This document shows, in pieces, positions 35,046 through 43,866 of a DNA stretch of 64,000 nt; the stretch's first letter is position 1, and every line of letters starts with the position of its first letter. Under the pieces are notes generated by a model. That model made no database searches and was not told the origin of the DNA. It saw only the letters and a program-made list of their open reading frames with translations. Position numbers and translations under genes: made by a program. This DNA comes from CALKAL01 sp051846895 (GTDB lineage: Bacteria; Bacillota; Bacilli; Bacillales; Alkalibacillaceae): NCBI GenBank assembly GCA_051846895.1, contig JBPYCQ010000008.1, positions 62,001 through 126,000 of the forward strand, given 5' to 3'.

Positions 35046-35486
35046 CTATTCAGGTACATTTGTATTAGAGTTATTCTTTGATTTTTTATTGGAATCATTT
35101 TGTAGCATCGATTGTATCTTTTCAACAGCTTCAGGGGCTAAATCAATTAATTTTTCAACTATATGTGTCTGATTATCTAAATGTACCGTTCTAACTTCAT
35201 TAGGTCTAACGATTAAAAAAGCAATCGGTGTGATTGATACACCACCACCTGTTCCACCACCAAACGGAAGTTGACTAGAACCTTCATCATCTGATTGACC
35301 TTGACTTTGTGGAGAAAATTCACTTCCACCTGATGCAAAGCCAAAGCCTACTCTTGATACTGGTAATATAACCGTTGATTTATCAGGGGTTTCAATTGGT
35401 TCACCAATAATTGTATTCACATCAATCATTTCTTTTAAATTTTCCATAGCGGTTGCCATCATATCTTGAATTGGATGTTCGCTCAT
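35046..35486 (-). CDS. ytfJ: GerW family sporulation protein YtfJ
   Basis: 146 aa. The core P-V-S-R-V-G-F-G-F-A-S-G-G-S is typical of the YtfJ/GerW family, followed by a Gly-rich loop (F-G-G-G-T-G-G-G) and an I-T-P-I-A-F-L-I strand, with a polar Asn/Lys-rich tail. In B. subtilis it is made in the forespore and affects germination. Its start overlaps the ytfI stop by 4 bases, so the pair is coupled. Confidence 0.92.
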   Translation of the reverse strand: MSEHPIQDMMATAMENLKEMIDVNTIIGEPIETPDKSTVILPVSRVGFGFASGGSEFSPQSQGQSDDEGSSQLPFGGGTGGGVSITPIAFLIVRPNEVRTVHLDNQTHIVEKLIDLAPEAVEKIQSMLQNDSNKKSKNNSNTNVPE

Positions 35487-36115
35487 TTTGACCCACCTTT
35501 TTCATTTTTTCCTAATTTATTTAAAATCTTAAGCATATTACGCATAATTTGACCGATTCGAAATGATAATATACATTGCACCTTTGTTTCATATTTCTTC
35601 TGATTAAATAGTGGTTGAACATTCACTGAGGGTGTTGTGAAGTTCTGGACAGAATTCATTACAAAGGAAACAATGAATCCTTTAAATGAATATAATAACC
35701 CCGTCATTAACGCAGTATGATCAGCATATTTTAATCCGAATGACGTATTCCACTCTAAATTCTTTAGTCGTATAGACTTAAGAAGCTTTTTTATATCTGG
35801 GATGACGTCTTTCATTGTTGTTAAAATGGCTTGAGCTTTCTCCCTCTGTTTAATATCTTCACTCTTTTTATTTTCATTCTCATATCCCATAGTCTCATCA
35901 TTTTTTAAAGATTCTAATGTCATATTAGAATAGTCAAAATCGGTAACAGGGATTGTCCTAGTGAACTTGATTAATTTCATCCAAATAAAGGTTATAATAA
36001 TATCTTTTTGGTTATCGTTATATGTAAATACGAAATGAATAGTGATATGTGAAAATAAAACGACCAAAAAAAGTATTAATATAAGTGTGAAAATAACGCC
36101 TAAAACCATCCACAT
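35483..36115 (-). CDS. ytfI: DUF2953 membrane protein YtfI
   Basis: 210 aa with one N-terminal membrane segment (about residues 2-26) and a soluble remainder containing a helical E/K-rich middle. It matches YtfI (DUF2953) by size and by coupling to ytfJ. Function unknown, presumed sporulation-linked. GGGGGC precedes GTG 36118 and ATG 36115; the ATG has the better spacing. Confidence 0.85.
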   Translation of the reverse strand: MWMVLGVIFTLILILFLVVLFSHITIHFVFTYNDNQKDIIITFIWMKLIKFTRTIPVTDFDYSNMTLESLKNDETMGYENENKKSEDIKQREKAQAILTTMKDVIPDIKKLLKSIRLKNLEWNTSFGLKYADHTALMTGLLYSFKGFIVSFVMNSVQNFTTPSVNVQPLFNQKKYETKVQCILSFRIGQIMRNMLKILNKLGKNEKGGSK

Positions 36116-36187
36116 CACGACGCCCCCTAAAAATAGGGTTACTTGTTTAATGGAAAATTATTCATAAAAATAATTTATAACAATCAA

Positions 36188-36216
36188 AAAGGGTAGCGAA
36201 TGACTCGCTACCCTTT
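36188..36216 (-). terminator. Terminator of the SASP gene
   Basis: AAAGGGTAGCGA / TCGCTACCCTTT, a perfect 12-bp stem with a 5-nt loop, 17 bases behind the stop codon. Confidence 0.88.
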
Positions 36217-36232
36217 AAATTTAAACTAACTA

Positions 36233-36436
36233 TTAAAATCCACTCATTTGTTGTTGCGCTTGTTTAACTAGACGTTTGGTGATTTCACCACCAACTGAAC
36301 CATTTGAACGAGATGTTGAATCAGGGCCAAGCTGAACACCAAACTCTTGAGCAATTTCAACTTTCATTTGGTCTAGCGCCGCTTCAACGCCAGGCACTAA
36401 TAATTGGTTTGAGTTATTTGAGTTTTGGTTTGCCAT
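36233..36436 (-). CDS. Alpha/beta-type small acid-soluble spore protein
   Basis: 67 aa; coats spore DNA and protects it from UV and heat, then is degraded on germination. The germination-protease site E-I-A-Q-E-F-G-V and the conserved G-x-V-G-G-E-I-T-K-R-L-V block are intact, and the N-terminus is Asn/Gln-rich with L-L-V-P-G-V-E-A-A-L-D. GGAGGTG precedes the ATG. Spore DNA bound by this protein forms the photoproduct repaired by SplB, encoded 32 kb to the left. Confidence 0.96.
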   Translation of the reverse strand: MANQNSNNSNQLLVPGVEAALDQMKVEIAQEFGVQLGPDSTSRSNGSVGGEITKRLVKQAQQQMSGF

Positions 36437-36461
36437 GGCTTTTCACCTCCTTGTCACTAAT

Positions 36462-36492
36462 TATTGTGGGGCGAAAGGAGGTTTTAAATACA
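36462..36492 (-). promoter_or_regulatory. Possible sigma-G promoter of the SASP gene
   Basis: On the minus strand TGTATT (36487-36492), an 18-bp spacer and CACAATA (36462-36468) resemble the sigma-G pattern TGAATA-N17/18-CATACTA, with 4/6 and 5/7 matches. SASP genes are sigma-G dependent. Confidence 0.45.
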
Positions 36493-36510
36493 AAGAAAAT
36501 GATGGAAAAC

Positions 36511-37713
36511 TTATAGTAAATCATCAAAGATTTCGTCGTAAGCTAAATTGGCTTCACTAATAGTGATTGTCTCCATATTTTCAACTGCTTTTATAATATC
36601 ATCTTCATAATCTATACCTTTTTCAAATTGATTCACTTTTTCTCTTTTTGGACGTGTTTTTGGTTGTTTAGGTACAAAGATTGTACAGCAATCTTCATAA
36701 GGTCGAATAGAAATATCATAAGCATCGATTTCTTTTGATATTTTAATGATATCTAACTTATCCATCGTGACTAACGGTCTTAAGATTGGATAATTCGTCA
36801 CCTCATTAATTGCATGCATACTTTCCATCGTCTGACTAGCTACTTGACCTAAACTTTCACCTGTTGTTAATGATAATATGTCTCTTTTTTGAGCAACTTT
36901 TTCACTAATACGCAACATCATCCGACGCATAATGGTCATACCATAATTCTCAGGTACATCTCTAAATATTTTTTGCTGTAATTCTGTAAAAGGGATAACA
37001 TGCAGCTTAATACTACTACCATACTTCGTTAAAACCCTTGCTAAGTCTTCAACCTTTTGTTTAGCTCTCTCACTTGTAAATGGCGGTGAATGAAAGTGAA
37101 TAGCCTCGATTTCAACACCACGCTTCATCGCTAAATAGCCAGCAACAGGACTATCAATCCCACCAGATAGCAGTAATAACGTTTTACCAGCCGATCCTAC
37201 AGGAAATCCACCTTTGCCCTCAATATTTTTAACTGTAATATAAGTGGCATCACGCCGAATATTTACACGGATTTCAACATCAGGATGGTGTACATTTACT
37301 TTCCATAAATCCGTATTTTTTAGTAAATGTGCACCTAATATTTTATTCATCTCTTGAGATCTTATTGGAAAATCTTTATTAGGCCTTTTTACACTCACTT
37401 TAAACGTTTGACCTGTTTCTTGTGTTAATGCGCTTAAAGCTGCTTCTTTAATAGCTTCTTCGTCATTTTTAACCTTCATTGCAAGACTTAATGAATGAAT
37501 TCCAAATACATCTTTACAGCGATCTATAATTTCTTCGTGATTCTCTCCATTTAATAAAATATACATAAAGTCACGTTCATCTCGGATTTTTATATTTGCA
37601 AAATCTTTAAGTTTTTCTTTTATATTTTCTTTTAAAATACGGATAAAGTATTTTTTGTTTTTACCTTTTAATGCTAATTCTCCGTAACGAATTAATATGT
37701 GGTCGTACATCAT
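36511..37713 (-). CDS. thiI: tRNA 4-thiouridine synthase ThiI
   Basis: 400 aa; adenylates tRNA U8 and receives sulfur from a cysteine desulfurase to make 4-thiouridine. An N-terminal ferredoxin-like/THUMP region is followed by the PP-loop S-G-G-I-D-S-P-V-A-G near residue 182. The chain ends after the PP-loop domain, so it lacks the rhodanese domain of the E. coli enzyme, as in B. subtilis. It lies 5 bases after the cysteine desulfurase gene that should supply its sulfur. Confidence 0.96.
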   Translation of the reverse strand: MMYDHILIRYGELALKGKNKKYFIRILKENIKEKLKDFANIKIRDERDFMYILLNGENHEEIIDRCKDVFGIHSLSLAMKVKNDEEAIKEAALSALTQETGQTFKVSVKRPNKDFPIRSQEMNKILGAHLLKNTDLWKVNVHHPDVEIRVNIRRDATYITVKNIEGKGGFPVGSAGKTLLLLSGGIDSPVAGYLAMKRGVEIEAIHFHSPPFTSERAKQKVEDLARVLTKYGSSIKLHVIPFTELQQKIFRDVPENYGMTIMRRMMLRISEKVAQKRDILSLTTGESLGQVASQTMESMHAINEVTNYPILRPLVTMDKLDIIKISKEIDAYDISIRPYEDCCTIFVPKQPKTRPKREKVNQFEKGIDYEDDIIKAVENMETITISEANLAYDEIFDDLL

Positions 37714-37718
37714 TTCAA

Positions 37719-38855
37719 TTACCCCATTATATGTTCATATTTTTTTATAATTTTTTGTAGTTCTGTTAAAAATAAATCTATATCATTCTCGCTTTGATCC
37801 ATATTCATGCTAACTCGGATAGCACTTGCTGCTCTTTTTTCGTCTTTAAAACAAGATTGTATGACATGGCTAGGTTCATTCTGTTTAGATGAACAAGCTG
37901 ATTTAGTTGAGACATAAATTTCTTTCTCTCCAAGTGCGTGAATGAGTACTTCAGGTTTGAAGTTGTTCACAGAAAAATTAATAATATGTGCTGCGCCATT
38001 ACTCGGTGAATTCATTTCAATTACATTTATACTTTCAAGTGATTTTTTAATTTTTTCTTTATATTTAATAAGTTGCTCATAATTATGCAATTTTTCACTA
38101 GCTAATCTTATCGCTTTCGCTAGAGAAACAGCACCAGCTACATTTTCAGTACCAGGTCGATTGCCACTTTCCTGAAAACCACCTTGAAACATAGGCTCTA
38201 GTCTTACATTTTCCTTTTTAATCAAGCAGCCAGTTCCTTTTAAACCATGGATTTTGTGTCCGGAAATGGTTACTAAGTCAATTCCATCCATTTCATATTT
38301 AATCGGAATTTTTCCAAACCCTTGGACATGATCCACATGGAAAAAAACTTTTGGATAATCATTCAAAAGCTTAGCAACTGCTTCTATAGGCTGAATCGAA
38401 CCTATTTCATTATTAACATGCATTAACGTTACTAAAATCGTATCATCTGTTAATTTATTTTTTAATTCGTTAATATCAATCTGTCCATCTTGATTTACAG
38501 ATAAATATGTTATTTGAAATCCTTCTGTTTCTAACCGTTTGCATACCTCTAACACAGATGGATGTTCAATTTCAGATGTAATAATATGATTTCCCCGATT
38601 TTTATAACGATAAGCAATCCCTTTAATTGCTAAATTATTACTTTCGGTACCACCAGAAGTAAAAATAACTTCACTTGGCTTTATATTTAAGATATTAGCA
38701 ATTTGCTCTCTTGCTTTAGTCATTAATTTTTCAACTTGCCCACCAGCAAAATGAATGGAAGATGGGTTAGCAAAAAAATGAGTTGATACTGAATAAAAGG
38801 CTTTTAGAACCTCTTCATCAGGTTTTGTCGTTGCACTATTATCTAAATAAATCAT
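37719..38855 (-). CDS. Cysteine desulfurase (NifZ/IscS-like)
   Basis: 378-aa PLP enzyme that takes sulfur from cysteine as an enzyme-bound persulfide. The PLP lysine is in I-S-G-H-K-I-H-G-L-K-G and the active Cys in S-T-K-S-A-C-S-S-K. Coupling to thiI is the same as for B. subtilis nifZ, the partner for 4-thiouridine formation. GGGG lies 8 bases before the ATG. Confidence 0.94.
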   Translation of the reverse strand: MIYLDNSATTKPDEEVLKAFYSVSTHFFANPSSIHFAGGQVEKLMTKAREQIANILNIKPSEVIFTSGGTESNNLAIKGIAYRYKNRGNHIITSEIEHPSVLEVCKRLETEGFQITYLSVNQDGQIDINELKNKLTDDTILVTLMHVNNEIGSIQPIEAVAKLLNDYPKVFFHVDHVQGFGKIPIKYEMDGIDLVTISGHKIHGLKGTGCLIKKENVRLEPMFQGGFQESGNRPGTENVAGAVSLAKAIRLASEKLHNYEQLIKYKEKIKKSLESINVIEMNSPSNGAAHIINFSVNNFKPEVLIHALGEKEIYVSTKSACSSKQNEPSHVIQSCFKDEKRAASAIRVSMNMDQSENDIDLFLTELQKIIKKYEHIMG

Positions 38856-38925
38856 TTCTATACCCCTTTAATCGGCTATATGCATCGCACTATATTAACA
38901 TAGATTATGAATTGTTTTCAAATTT

Positions 38926-38956
38926 AAAACTGCCCCTTTTTATGATAAAGGAGCAG
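38926..38956 (-). terminator. Terminator overlapping the end of the 115-aa gene
   Basis: CTGCTCCTTT / AAAGGGGCAG stem (one G-U pair) followed by TTTT. The 5' arm lies inside the last codons of the gene. It may partly insulate the desulfurase-thiI unit from ezrA. Confidence 0.7.
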
Positions 38957-39287
38957 CATCGTATTCAATATTTAATAGTTCTAACAACGCATCGATTGAT
39001 ATTCCATCTTCATTTGAAAAATCTTTAAGTGGAATATGTTGTAGTGGGTCACCAATCTCCGTTTGAGTATTTTCTATTGTCTGTTCTCTTTTAATTTTTT
39101 CTTCTGTACGTGCATCAACCAATGGCATAAACCGTTCTGCCGTTTTTTCAGATAAAGTTATTTCCGTGGAAATAGTATGGTCTTTCGCATAATGCTGTGG
39201 TTTAAACTCATCTATAGTTAAAACGATAAGGAAACACCATGTCGTAATAAATAATATAACAGATAATGTGACTATTAGGCGGTCCAT
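38940..39287 (-). CDS. Single-pass membrane protein, unknown, next to ezrA
   Basis: 115 aa with one N-terminal membrane segment (about residues 5-25) and a hydrophilic acidic/basic remainder that should lie outside the membrane lipid. GGAG eight bases before the ATG is a good ribosome site. It begins 18 bases after ezrA, so it is likely cotranscribed with that division regulator, and is closed by a terminator. No family was recognised. The C-terminus (S-I-D-A-L-L-E-L-L-N-I-E-Y) looks like a short helix that could be a binding motif. Confidence 0.72.
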   Translation of the reverse strand: MDRLIVTLSVILFITTWCFLIVLTIDEFKPQHYAKDHTISTEITLSEKTAERFMPLVDARTEEKIKREQTIENTQTEIGDPLQHIPLKDFSNEDGISIDALLELLNIEYDAAPLS

Positions 39288-39305
39288 TCTTATCGCTCCT
39301 ATCCT

Positions 39306-41003
39306 TTAAGAAACAGATGTTTCCAATAATACTTCCTCAATTCTCTTTAAAGCTCCCGGTTCAATTTCTTCCAACGTTTGTGCCGCTTTTTCTAAGGCCA
39401 TTTCATATTCGTATTCCCGAAAGGCAACCTCAGCTTCAGCGATTTTTGCAGCTAGAACAGGATATTTACTCCGGTAGCGATTTGCATATTGAATGACATT
39501 TTCGGCTAGATGAGCTTGCTCGATTAAAAGCTTTGTCTGTTCAACTGTTCTTCCTACATGCTTTTCTGCATTAGAAATGGCAGTAGAAATTCGTTCCATA
39601 TCTAACGGTTGATTGTTGATTGCCTCAACCGCTTCAGCCACTAATTTACGTGATGTATCAACTAGTTCGATAATATAATTCGGTAGACCTGGCAAATTAC
39701 TTTTTTGCAATGTTAGCCTTATTGAAATTATTTCCTGTTTTAATTCAGCAATTTGATCTCTAGCTTCTAATTCATCTTTTCTTAAATTATGCAAATAAAA
39801 GTCAAATGCTTCTTGAGGTTCTAACCATTCTTCATAATCTTTTAGCCATTTTTCTAATTCTACACGAATAGATGAAAATAATTGGTCCTCTTGTTCGATT
39901 AACTCATTTATTTGCAAAGCACTTTTTTCTAAACGGTCGACAGCTTTTTCTAACTGGTATTGCTGTTCATATTTATCATCACTAAGATGATAATTTTCTT
40001 TTACTGCCATGACATTTTCTTTTGTTTTCATGAATTTTAATTTAGCTTCTTTTACTTTTTCATTGATATTATCTAATCGTTGAACAACAAAATTTTTATC
40101 TAACGCTTCTTTTTCTAATTCATCGTATATTTCTAAAATACGTGATTTAATTTGTTCAATTTTCTCTTCGACTCCATCGTCAATTCCTTTATTTAATTGA
40201 TTTACTAAATCTAATAAAGTTTCATGATGGGTATGTATTTCTTTATCAAAACCAAGCAAATGAACACGAAAACCTTCTTCCCTCATATCTCTAATCCCAT
40301 TTTGTACATGATCTAAATCTTCTGGAATCACTTGTTTGCATAGTCTATATAGTTCAGGGAAAATGGACACCTTACGTTCAATTTCATCTAGTCGTTGTTT
40401 CATTTGCTGAACGAGCTGGTGTGCTTCAGTATAATTACCGTTAGTTGTTAATTCTTCATAACGCTCTAACTCATTTTCAATTTCGTCTAACTCAACTTCA
40501 AAAACAACTTCAGCTTTACCTAATTGATAACCATTTTGTAATACTTTTTTTCTTACCTCAGTAATACGTGGATCAATTTTTTCAATTTCTTGACGACTGT
40601 CTTTTTCCGAAGAAATGAGACGTTCTACTTCTTCAAAAATATCGTTGATTGTTTGTTCTACTTCATTCAAAGTCTGTTCTACATGATGCAATATACGGAA
40701 GGATTTTCTGAAGCGGTATTTCTCAGCAAATTCCTCCGCATCCATAAGTTCTTCCTCTATGTTGGTGAAGACATGACTATTTATGTCGTCCCATTCATTA
40801 CGCCATGATTCGAATAGCTCCTCAGTCTCACCAATTAAATTCAAATCACGTACTTTACCTAACTCTTCTGCAACATGCCTATTCATGAGGTGAACCTTTT
40901 TATTTTCTAAGGCATCAACACGACTATAGACTTTTCTCCTAATAACAACACTAAATAGTATAAATAATACGATTGCTATAAAAATGGCTAATATGATTTC
41001 CAT
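39306..41003 (-). CDS. ezrA: Septation ring formation regulator EzrA
   Basis: 565 aa (562 in B. subtilis). One N-terminal membrane segment (residues 2-20) is followed by a long, almost purely helical spectrin-like cytoplasmic region rich in Glu, Lys and Leu. EzrA prevents extra FtsZ rings and links FtsZ to cell-wall enzymes. The R-R-K-V-Y-S-R-V-D-A-L-E junction after the membrane segment is typical. It is divergent from no gene but faces the same way as refZ upstream, separated by 120 bases. Confidence 0.95.
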   Translation of the reverse strand: MEIILAIFIAIVLFILFSVVIRRKVYSRVDALENKKVHLMNRHVAEELGKVRDLNLIGETEELFESWRNEWDDINSHVFTNIEEELMDAEEFAEKYRFRKSFRILHHVEQTLNEVEQTINDIFEEVERLISSEKDSRQEIEKIDPRITEVRKKVLQNGYQLGKAEVVFEVELDEIENELERYEELTTNGNYTEAHQLVQQMKQRLDEIERKVSIFPELYRLCKQVIPEDLDHVQNGIRDMREEGFRVHLLGFDKEIHTHHETLLDLVNQLNKGIDDGVEEKIEQIKSRILEIYDELEKEALDKNFVVQRLDNINEKVKEAKLKFMKTKENVMAVKENYHLSDDKYEQQYQLEKAVDRLEKSALQINELIEQEDQLFSSIRVELEKWLKDYEEWLEPQEAFDFYLHNLRKDELEARDQIAELKQEIISIRLTLQKSNLPGLPNYIIELVDTSRKLVAEAVEAINNQPLDMERISTAISNAEKHVGRTVEQTKLLIEQAHLAENVIQYANRYRSKYPVLAAKIAEAEVAFREYEYEMALEKAAQTLEEIEPGALKRIEEVLLETSVS

Positions 41004-41123
41004 CAGAAGCCCCCTAACTCCAACCCATTAACGTAATCTATTTCTATATATAATAGCATGTTTTGACAAAAAATTGCTAAACTTTTCACGTTTTACTTAA
41101 GAAAACCGTCAAATTGCGACTTA

Positions 41124-41729
41124 TTAATCAAGTTTCGATGTAGAAAACCACTTTTTAAACGTCTCTATGTAGGTCTTTATAAACAATTTTTCACTACCAT
41201 CCCATTGATAATGACTTTGCCAATCATTCGCGTATACGAATGGTCCATTTAATAAACTCTTTAATTGAATATAAAAAACTTCTTTTTCGCGAGTAGGTAA
41301 CTGTGAATAATCGGCAACTAAGTGTGTAATTTTTTCTAATAAATACTTTTCCTTAGCTACATATGTCGAAAAAAGTTCTCGAATAAACATATTGTCTAAC
41401 GATAATTCTCTTTGTATAAAACATGTGAATTGAAAATGTTCATATTTATAATGTATAATTTCCTCAACCAGATGAAAGAAAGTGTCCCAATCTTGTAATG
41501 TTTCTTCATCTTTTGTTAAATCTTCTAAAAGCGTAAGATATGTTTCAAAATATTCAACTGTCATATGCTCGAGTAAGCCTTGCTTATTTTTAAAATAATA
41601 ACTAATGAGAGACACGTTGACATCTGCCCGATCAGTAATCGCGCGAATCGACGTTCCTTTAAAACCATTATAGTAAAATAACTGAGCTGCCGCTTCCATT
41701 ATTTTTTCTTTCGAGCTTTTTTCTGACAT
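41124..41729 (-). CDS. refZ: TetR-family forespore division regulator RefZ
   Basis: 201 aa. The first 55 residues form a TetR helix-turn-helix (A-D-V-N-V-S-L-I-S-Y-Y-F-K-N-K-Q-G-L-L), near identical in pattern to RefZ (YttP). RefZ binds sites around oriC and helps position the polar septum and capture the chromosome during sporulation. Its place between ezrA and the divergent ytsP agrees. GAGGTG precedes the ATG. Confidence 0.88.
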   Translation of the reverse strand: MSEKSSKEKIMEAAAQLFYYNGFKGTSIRAITDRADVNVSLISYYFKNKQGLLEHMTVEYFETYLTLLEDLTKDEETLQDWDTFFHLVEEIIHYKYEHFQFTCFIQRELSLDNMFIRELFSTYVAKEKYLLEKITHLVADYSQLPTREKEVFYIQLKSLLNGPFVYANDWQSHYQWDGSEKLFIKTYIETFKKWFSTSKLD

Positions 41730-41843
41730 GAAATCACCTCTTTATACTATCATTCGATTTTTTTAATAAAAAACCTCTTTCTAACTCGAAGATATGTGAC
41801 AAAAATTTTACTTATAAAATAATTATATCAAAGGAGCTTATAA

Positions 41844-42323
41844 ATGTTTGAAACAATGACTTATAACGGTACAAGAGAAGAAAATTATGAATTAGTAATT
41901 AAACAATTAAATAGCCTGCTTGAAGGTGAGCCTAGCCGTATCGCTAACCTTTCTAATGCAAGTGCACTTTTAAATCAATTTTTACATACAATCAATTGGG
42001 TCGGCTTTTATTTAATGGAAGAAGGTGAGCTTGTGTTAGGACCGTTTCAAGGCTTACCTGCATGTGTCAGAATCAAAGTAGGAAAAGGTGTTTGTGGCAC
42101 CTCTGTTAAAGAAAGAAAAACAATGCTCGTACCAGATGTAAATGAATTTCCTGGCCACATCGCATGTGATGCGCAAAGCCAGTCAGAAATCGTTGTTCCT
42201 ATGATAAAAAACAATGAGGTAATCGGAGTATTAGACATTGATAGTCCTGTGACAAATCGCTTCGATGAAGTTGACCAAAAATATTTAGAAATGTTTGTCG
42301 AAAATTTAATTAAACATTTGTAA
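41844..42323 (+). CDS. ytsP: GAF-domain free methionine-(R)-sulfoxide reductase
   Basis: 159-aa single GAF domain of the fRMsr family, which reduces free methionine-R-sulfoxide. The three conserved Cys are present: in L-P-A-C-V-R-I, G-V-C-G-T-S and H-I-A-C-D-A, with G-P-F-Q-G before the first. AAAGGAG precedes the ATG. It is divergent from refZ, as in B. subtilis. Confidence 0.9.
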   Translation: MFETMTYNGTREENYELVIKQLNSLLEGEPSRIANLSNASALLNQFLHTINWVGFYLMEEGELVLGPFQGLPACVRIKVGKGVCGTSVKERKTMLVPDVNEFPGHIACDAQSQSEIVVPMIKNNEVIGVLDIDSPVTNRFDEVDQKYLEMFVENLIKHL

Positions 42324-42405
42324 AAGTTCATTTTTTGTTCGGTTCTTTTTTCCAAACGTTCATGCTATTATACCTTTAATATAGTTGGACGAGGGGATGA
42401 GAGGC

Positions 42406-42975
42406 TTGGAAGAAAAACTAAATTTAATTCTTAGTGAGTTAGTGCGCATTGAACAGTCTATGGCTACTAAAGATGAGCTAGCGCGTATTGAAAAGTCTAT
42501 GGTTACTAAAGACGAGCTTACACGTATCGAAAAGTCTATGGTTACTAAAGACGAGCTTACACGTATTGAAAAGTCTATGGTTACTAAAGACGAGCTAGCA
42601 CGAATCGAAGGCTCCCTGGCTGCTGAAATAGCACGTGTTGAAGAGGCCATGACCTCTGAACTAGAACGCGTTGAAGGTGCTATGAGTTCTGAATTAACTC
42701 GTGTTGAAGGTACTATGGCAACCGAATTGTTTCGTATTAAAGGAGAAATGGCAACAAAAACTGATATAAATGAACTGAAAAATGAAATTCAAGATATGAA
42801 ACTGGAACAAAAATTAATTAAACAAGCCGTCTTTGAAACAAATGACAATGTTAAGCATTTACAAGAAACACAAGATTCAATGTATGAAATGGTTGGATCA
42901 CATGAAATAGATATTCGAACGATTAAGCGTAAATTCAGAAAGGAAACGAAGTGGGAAGATCTATTTAAGTCTTGA
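42406..42975 (+). CDS. Repetitive coiled-coil protein, 13- then 11-residue repeats
   Basis: About 189 aa, almost wholly helical. After a short N-terminus come four 13-residue repeats (R-I-E-K-S-M-V-T-K-D-E-L-T type, DNA 42445-42600, 39 bp each, copies 2-4 nearly identical), then five 11-residue repeats (R-V-E-G-A-M-S-S-E-L-T type, 42601-42765, 33 bp each), then a non-repetitive helical tail ending K-W-E-D-L-F-K-S. No membrane segment. The frame is open from 42385, but GAGGGG is best spaced for TTG 42406. The stop codon overlaps the rpsD promoter. Family and function were not recognised; a scaffold or DNA-bridging rod is possible. Confidence 0.78.
   Translation: MEEKLNLILSELVRIEQSMATKDELARIEKSMVTKDELTRIEKSMVTKDELTRIEKSMVTKDELARIEGSLAAEIARVEEAMTSELERVEGAMSSELTRVEGTMATELFRIKGEMATKTDINELKNEIQDMKLEQKLIKQAVFETNDNVKHLQETQDSMYEMVGSHEIDIRTIKRKFRKETKWEDLFKS
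42445..42765 (+). repeat. In-gene tandem repeats: four of 39 bp, five of 33 bp
   Basis: Units at 42445, 42484, 42523 and 42562 are 39 bp; units at 42601, 42634, 42667, 42700 and 42733 are 33 bp. All start with CGNNTT- or CGAATC-type Arg-(Ile/Val) codons. The 39-bp units are nearly identical at the DNA level, suggesting recent duplication; the 33-bp ones have diverged. Confidence 0.93.
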
Positions 42976-43000
42976 CTATACCACTTAATCATCATATAAT
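42972..43000 (+). promoter_or_regulatory. Sigma-A promoter of rpsD
   Basis: TTGACT (42972-42977), a 17-bp spacer and TATAAT (42995-43000): close to the ideal vegetative promoter. The -35 box overlaps the stop codon of the coiled-coil gene. Transcription should start near 43007, leaving a leader of about 180 nt. Confidence 0.85.
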
Positions 43001-43006
43001 GTACTT

Positions 43007-43187
43007 TGTGTAAAATAAAAGGCAGCCTAGGTGAACCTGTTATGTTATCATTTTGTACCTCCTATCGAGGTGTATCGCGTAACTCTCTGCTGCTGGAGCG
43101 AGGATACATGAAAGCAAAATGAGCATGATTGAGGAACACACTGACTTTATTTTATGCAATACCATTATATAAAGGAGGAGACGCTCA
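43007..43187 (+). ncRNA. rpsD 5' leader, putative S4-binding autoregulatory RNA
   Basis: An unusually long 180-nt leader with several complementary stretches, including CCTCCTATCGAGG and TCTCTGCTGCTGGAGCGAGGA. In B. subtilis S4 represses its own gene through such a structured leader. Identification here rests on position, length and structure potential rather than on an alignment. Confidence 0.6.
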
Positions 43188-43790
43188 GTGGCTCGTTACA
43201 CAGGCTCTCTATGGAAAAAATCTCGTCGTTATGGCATTTCTCTAACTGGAACTGGTAAAGAACTAGATAAACGCCCATACGCTCCTGGTCAACACGGACC
43301 TAACCAACGTAAGAAACTTTCAGAATATGGTCTACAGTTACAGGAAAAACAAAAATTACGCTTCATGTACGGAATTAATGAACGCCAATTCCGTAAAATG
43401 TTCAACGAAGCTGGTAAAATGAGAGGGATTCACGGTGAAAACTTCATCATTTTACTTGAATCACGTCTTGATAACTTAGTATACCGTGCAGGTTTAGCAC
43501 GCACTAGACGTCAAGCACGTCAATTAGTAAACCATGGTCATATTACTGTAGATGGACAACGTGTAGATATTCCATCTTACCGTGTAAAACCTGGTCAAGT
43601 AATCGGTGTTCGTGAAAAATCTAGAAATCTAGACATCATTGCAGAAGCTATTGAAGTGAACAACTATGTTCCTGAATACTTAACTGTTGATGAAGACAAG
43701 AAAGAAGTCACTTACAACCGTTACCCAGAGCGTTCTGAAGTACTTTCAGAGATTAACGAAGCTCTTATCGTTGAGTTCTACTCTCGTTAA
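43188..43790 (+). CDS. rpsD: 30S ribosomal protein S4
   Basis: 200 aa. N-terminal A-R-Y-T-G-S-L-W-K-K-S-R-R-Y-G-I-S and the S4 RNA-binding domain (R-L-D-N-L-V-Y-R-A-G, R-R-Q-A-R-Q-L-V-N-H-G-H-I) are canonical. The N-terminal zinc Cys found in some S4 proteins are absent, as in the Bacillus vegetative form. The start is GTG at 43188 behind GGAGGAG. A primary 16S rRNA binder and the likely repressor of its own leader. Confidence 0.98.
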   Translation: MARYTGSLWKKSRRYGISLTGTGKELDKRPYAPGQHGPNQRKKLSEYGLQLQEKQKLRFMYGINERQFRKMFNEAGKMRGIHGENFIILLESRLDNLVYRAGLARTRRQARQLVNHGHITVDGQRVDIPSYRVKPGQVIGVREKSRNLDIIAEAIEVNNYVPEYLTVDEDKKEVTYNRYPERSEVLSEINEALIVEFYSR

Positions 43791-43817
43791 TAAAGTCGCT
43801 GTTAAACATACAGCAAC

Positions 43818-43866
43818 AAAAGCCTTCGATCACTTGATTTTATCAAGTCTTATCGAAGGCTTTTTT
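43818..43866 (+). terminator. Terminator of rpsD
   Basis: AAAAGCCTTCGAT-ACTTGAT paired with ATCAAGT-ATCGAAGGCTTTT (small internal loop), then TTTTTT. Strong intrinsic terminator. Confidence 0.92.
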
